The notes below the pieces were generated by a model that worked only from the letters and a program-made list of their open reading frames with translations, ran no database searches and was not told the origin of the DNA. Both the position numbers and the translations under genes were made by a program. Shown piece by piece: positions 62,481 to 64,000 of a stretch of 64,000 nt of DNA (within the stretch, counting starts at the first letter, position 1; each line of letters begins with the position of its first letter). Source of the DNA: Salinicoccus sesuvii (GTDB taxonomy: Bacteria > Bacillota > Bacilli > Staphylococcales > Salinicoccaceae); the NCBI RefSeq assembly GCF_042648145.1, contig NZ_JBHRWV010000004.1:124001-188000 (forward strand). The letters run 5' to 3'.

Positions 62481-63977
62481 ATGGCAGAAAACATGGGGTT
62501 AATCATCATTCTCGGTGCGATTCTAGTGCTGATCATCGCCGCCGGTATCGCCTGGTATTTCTATATGAAGGTCAGGTTCAGAACAGTGCCTTCGAACGAA
62601 GCTTTGATCGTCACCGGCCCGAACCTTGGTGATGAAGCGAAAGAGACGAACATCTACAAGGACGACCAAGGACGCTACATGAAAGTGATCCGCGGCGGTG
62701 GCCATCGCCTGCGTCTCTTCCAGACCGGAACGAAAGTTTCTCTCAAGTCATTCCAGTTGAAAATAGAGACTCCGAAGGTATACACAAAAGAAGGTGTTGG
62801 CATCTATGGTCAGGCAGTGGCCACTGTAAAAGTTGCCGATGACCTAGAAGGTATCGTCAAATACGCGGAGCAGTTCCTCGGCAAGGATCAAAACGACATT
62901 GAACACGAAGTATCCGAAGTATTGAACTCAAACCTCCGTGCCATCCTTTCGAAGATGACGGTAGAGAGCATCAATGCAGACCGGGAGAGCTTCAATGAAC
63001 AAGTGCGTGAGATTGCACAAGATCAGCTCAATCGTATGGGCTTCAAGATCACTTCCCTCGGATTGTCAGACCTGAAAGACGACGAAAACTATCTTGAAAA
63101 CCTCGGTCGTCCGCAGATTGCGCGTGTCAGGAAAGAAGCCGAGATTGCAGAGTCTGAAAACAAGCTCGCTACAGAAAGCAAGCAAGCTGAAGTGAATGAG
63201 AAAATCTCCCGTGAGAAATACGAGCGTGAGATGAACATTGCCGACAGCCGTAAAGAGAAAGAACTGAAAGAAGCCAGAAACTCAGCAGAGACTGCCAAAG
63301 AACGTGCAATCGCTGAAGCTGCTGGAGAGCTCGAGGCTGAAGAACGCCGACTCGCAGTCGAGCAGCAACGTCTTGAGATCCGTGAGCAGGAAAAAGCGAA
63401 CGAGTTGAAATTGCGTAAGATGGAACGTGAAAACGATGTTGAAATAGAAAGGCAACAAGTGGAAGTGCGTAGACAGCAAGCGGAAGCCGACTACTACGCC
63501 GAAACGAAGAAAGCGGAAGCCAGTGCCGCTGCCCGTATATCAGAAGGTAACGCAGAAGCTGAAGTCATCCGCAAGAAGAGCCTCGCTGAAGTCGAAGCCA
63601 TTGAACGCCGTGCCAAAGCTATGGCCCAGCATAAAGATGTTATTCTGATGGAAAAACTCATTGAAATCATGCCTGAATTTGCCAAAGCGGTCAGCGATTC
63701 CATGAGCAATGTTGAATCCATCCGCATTCTAGACGGTGGCAGTGGAGATCAGCTCAAGTCCTTACCAAACACCATAACCGGAACAATGGCCAATTTGCAG
63801 GAAAGTATGGGGCAGATGACCGGTTTTGATATGGAAGGGTTCCTAAAGAACTTGTCCACTAGCGTGCAAGACGAGAGTGAAGCAGCCCATACTGAAGAAA
63901 TATACACAGAAGATGAAGCAGATGGTGAAGATCTAGAAGACAACCTCGATGTCAATGAGACTGATGATAAAGAATAA
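62481..63977 (+). CDS. floT: Flotillin-like membrane scaffold protein
   Basis: 498 residues from the ATG at 62481, 11 bases after AAGGAG; a GTG at 62472 is only two bases from that site. One N-terminal membrane helix (about 5-27), then an SPFH/PHB domain (about 35-200), a long Glu/Ala/Arg coiled coil (about 205-390, with repeated EAE, REQE, EAEAEV patterns), and an acidic C-terminal tail. FloT/YuaG organises membrane microdomains with cardiolipin and signalling proteins. The usual NfeD-like partner (YuaF) is not upstream; the window ends just after the gene. Confidence 0.92.
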   Translation: MAENMGLIIILGAILVLIIAAGIAWYFYMKVRFRTVPSNEALIVTGPNLGDEAKETNIYKDDQGRYMKVIRGGGHRLRLFQTGTKVSLKSFQLKIETPKVYTKEGVGIYGQAVATVKVADDLEGIVKYAEQFLGKDQNDIEHEVSEVLNSNLRAILSKMTVESINADRESFNEQVREIAQDQLNRMGFKITSLGLSDLKDDENYLENLGRPQIARVRKEAEIAESENKLATESKQAEVNEKISREKYEREMNIADSRKEKELKEARNSAETAKERAIAEAAGELEAEERRLAVEQQRLEIREQEKANELKLRKMERENDVEIERQQVEVRRQQAEADYYAETKKAEASAAARISEGNAEAEVIRKKSLAEVEAIERRAKAMAQHKDVILMEKLIEIMPEFAKAVSDSMSNVESIRILDGGSGDQLKSLPNTITGTMANLQESMGQMTGFDMEGFLKNLSTSVQDESEAAHTEEIYTEDEADGEDLEDNLDVNETDDKE

Positions 63978-64000
63978 GAATGAGAAATGACTCTTCGGAG

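Overview
The window reads as chromosomal DNA of a low-to-moderate-GC Bacillota, most likely a Staphylococcaceae of the Salinicoccus/Jeotgalicoccus type. This is an inference from protein style, strong AGGAGG ribosome sites, frequent TTG/GTG starts, CcpA cre sites and a DinR/LexA-type SOS box; no rRNA or tRNA was found that would settle it. Most of the window is housekeeping and general metabolism in short transcription units, many closed by clear hairpin terminators shared by convergent genes.

Layout. 0-1.8 kb: cupin and purU. 2.2-12.5 kb: an AT-rich accessory (defence-type) island with a 468-aa membrane-anchored protein, a two-gene unit of a 455-aa unknown plus an OLD-like ATPase/TOPRIM protein, a DUF262/DUF1524 (GmrSD-like) restriction gene broken by a one-base frameshift, an EVE-like reader, a PIN nuclease, a DUF262 remnant and a possible HEPN protein. 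12.8-18 kb: homocysteine S-methyltransferase, a short-chain dehydrogenase under a cre site, an M24 peptidase-fold protein with altered metal ligands, and an orphan peptide-binding lipoprotein. 18-22 kb: five GNAT acetyltransferases plus a Nudix hydrolase. 22-27.9 kb: VOC dioxygenase-like protein, DoxX, a MerR regulator with a wrecked MFS pump, DUF402, cupin, nucleotidyltransferase, GrpB. 28-34 kb: YitT, dehydrogenases, an OxlT-like carrier, acetoin reductase, and a gene of unknown function behind a textbook SOS box. 34-41 kb: stress protein, a family of small duplicated membrane proteins, patatin, and a sulfatase plus GPH-symporter operon preceded by a perfect cre site. 41-57.6 kb: hydrolases, lipoproteins, Nudix, aminoglycoside-phosphotransferase-like kinase, secreted phosphoesterase, CHAD protein, glycerol dehydrogenase, a second orphan binding lipoprotein, and an old-yellow-enzyme reductase. 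57.6-60.6 kb: a second AT-rich island with an amber-interrupted nucleotidyltransferase pair (toxin-antitoxin-like) and a decayed cluster of tiny membrane proteins around a peptide with a RiPP-leader-like N-terminus. 60.7-64 kb: a PTS EIIBC transporter and flotillin.

How the genes fit together. Carbon catabolite control (two cre sites) touches an oxidoreductase and a sulfated-sugar uptake/desulfation unit. The 2.2-12.5 kb island is best read as layered anti-phage functions in various states of decay. The SOS-controlled gene is likely a DNA-damage response function with translation dampened by a hairpin over its ribosome site. Several genes carry single clean lesions (one-base deletions, lone stop codons), so either pseudogenisation is active or the assembly has residual indels; this matters for the frameshifted restriction gene.
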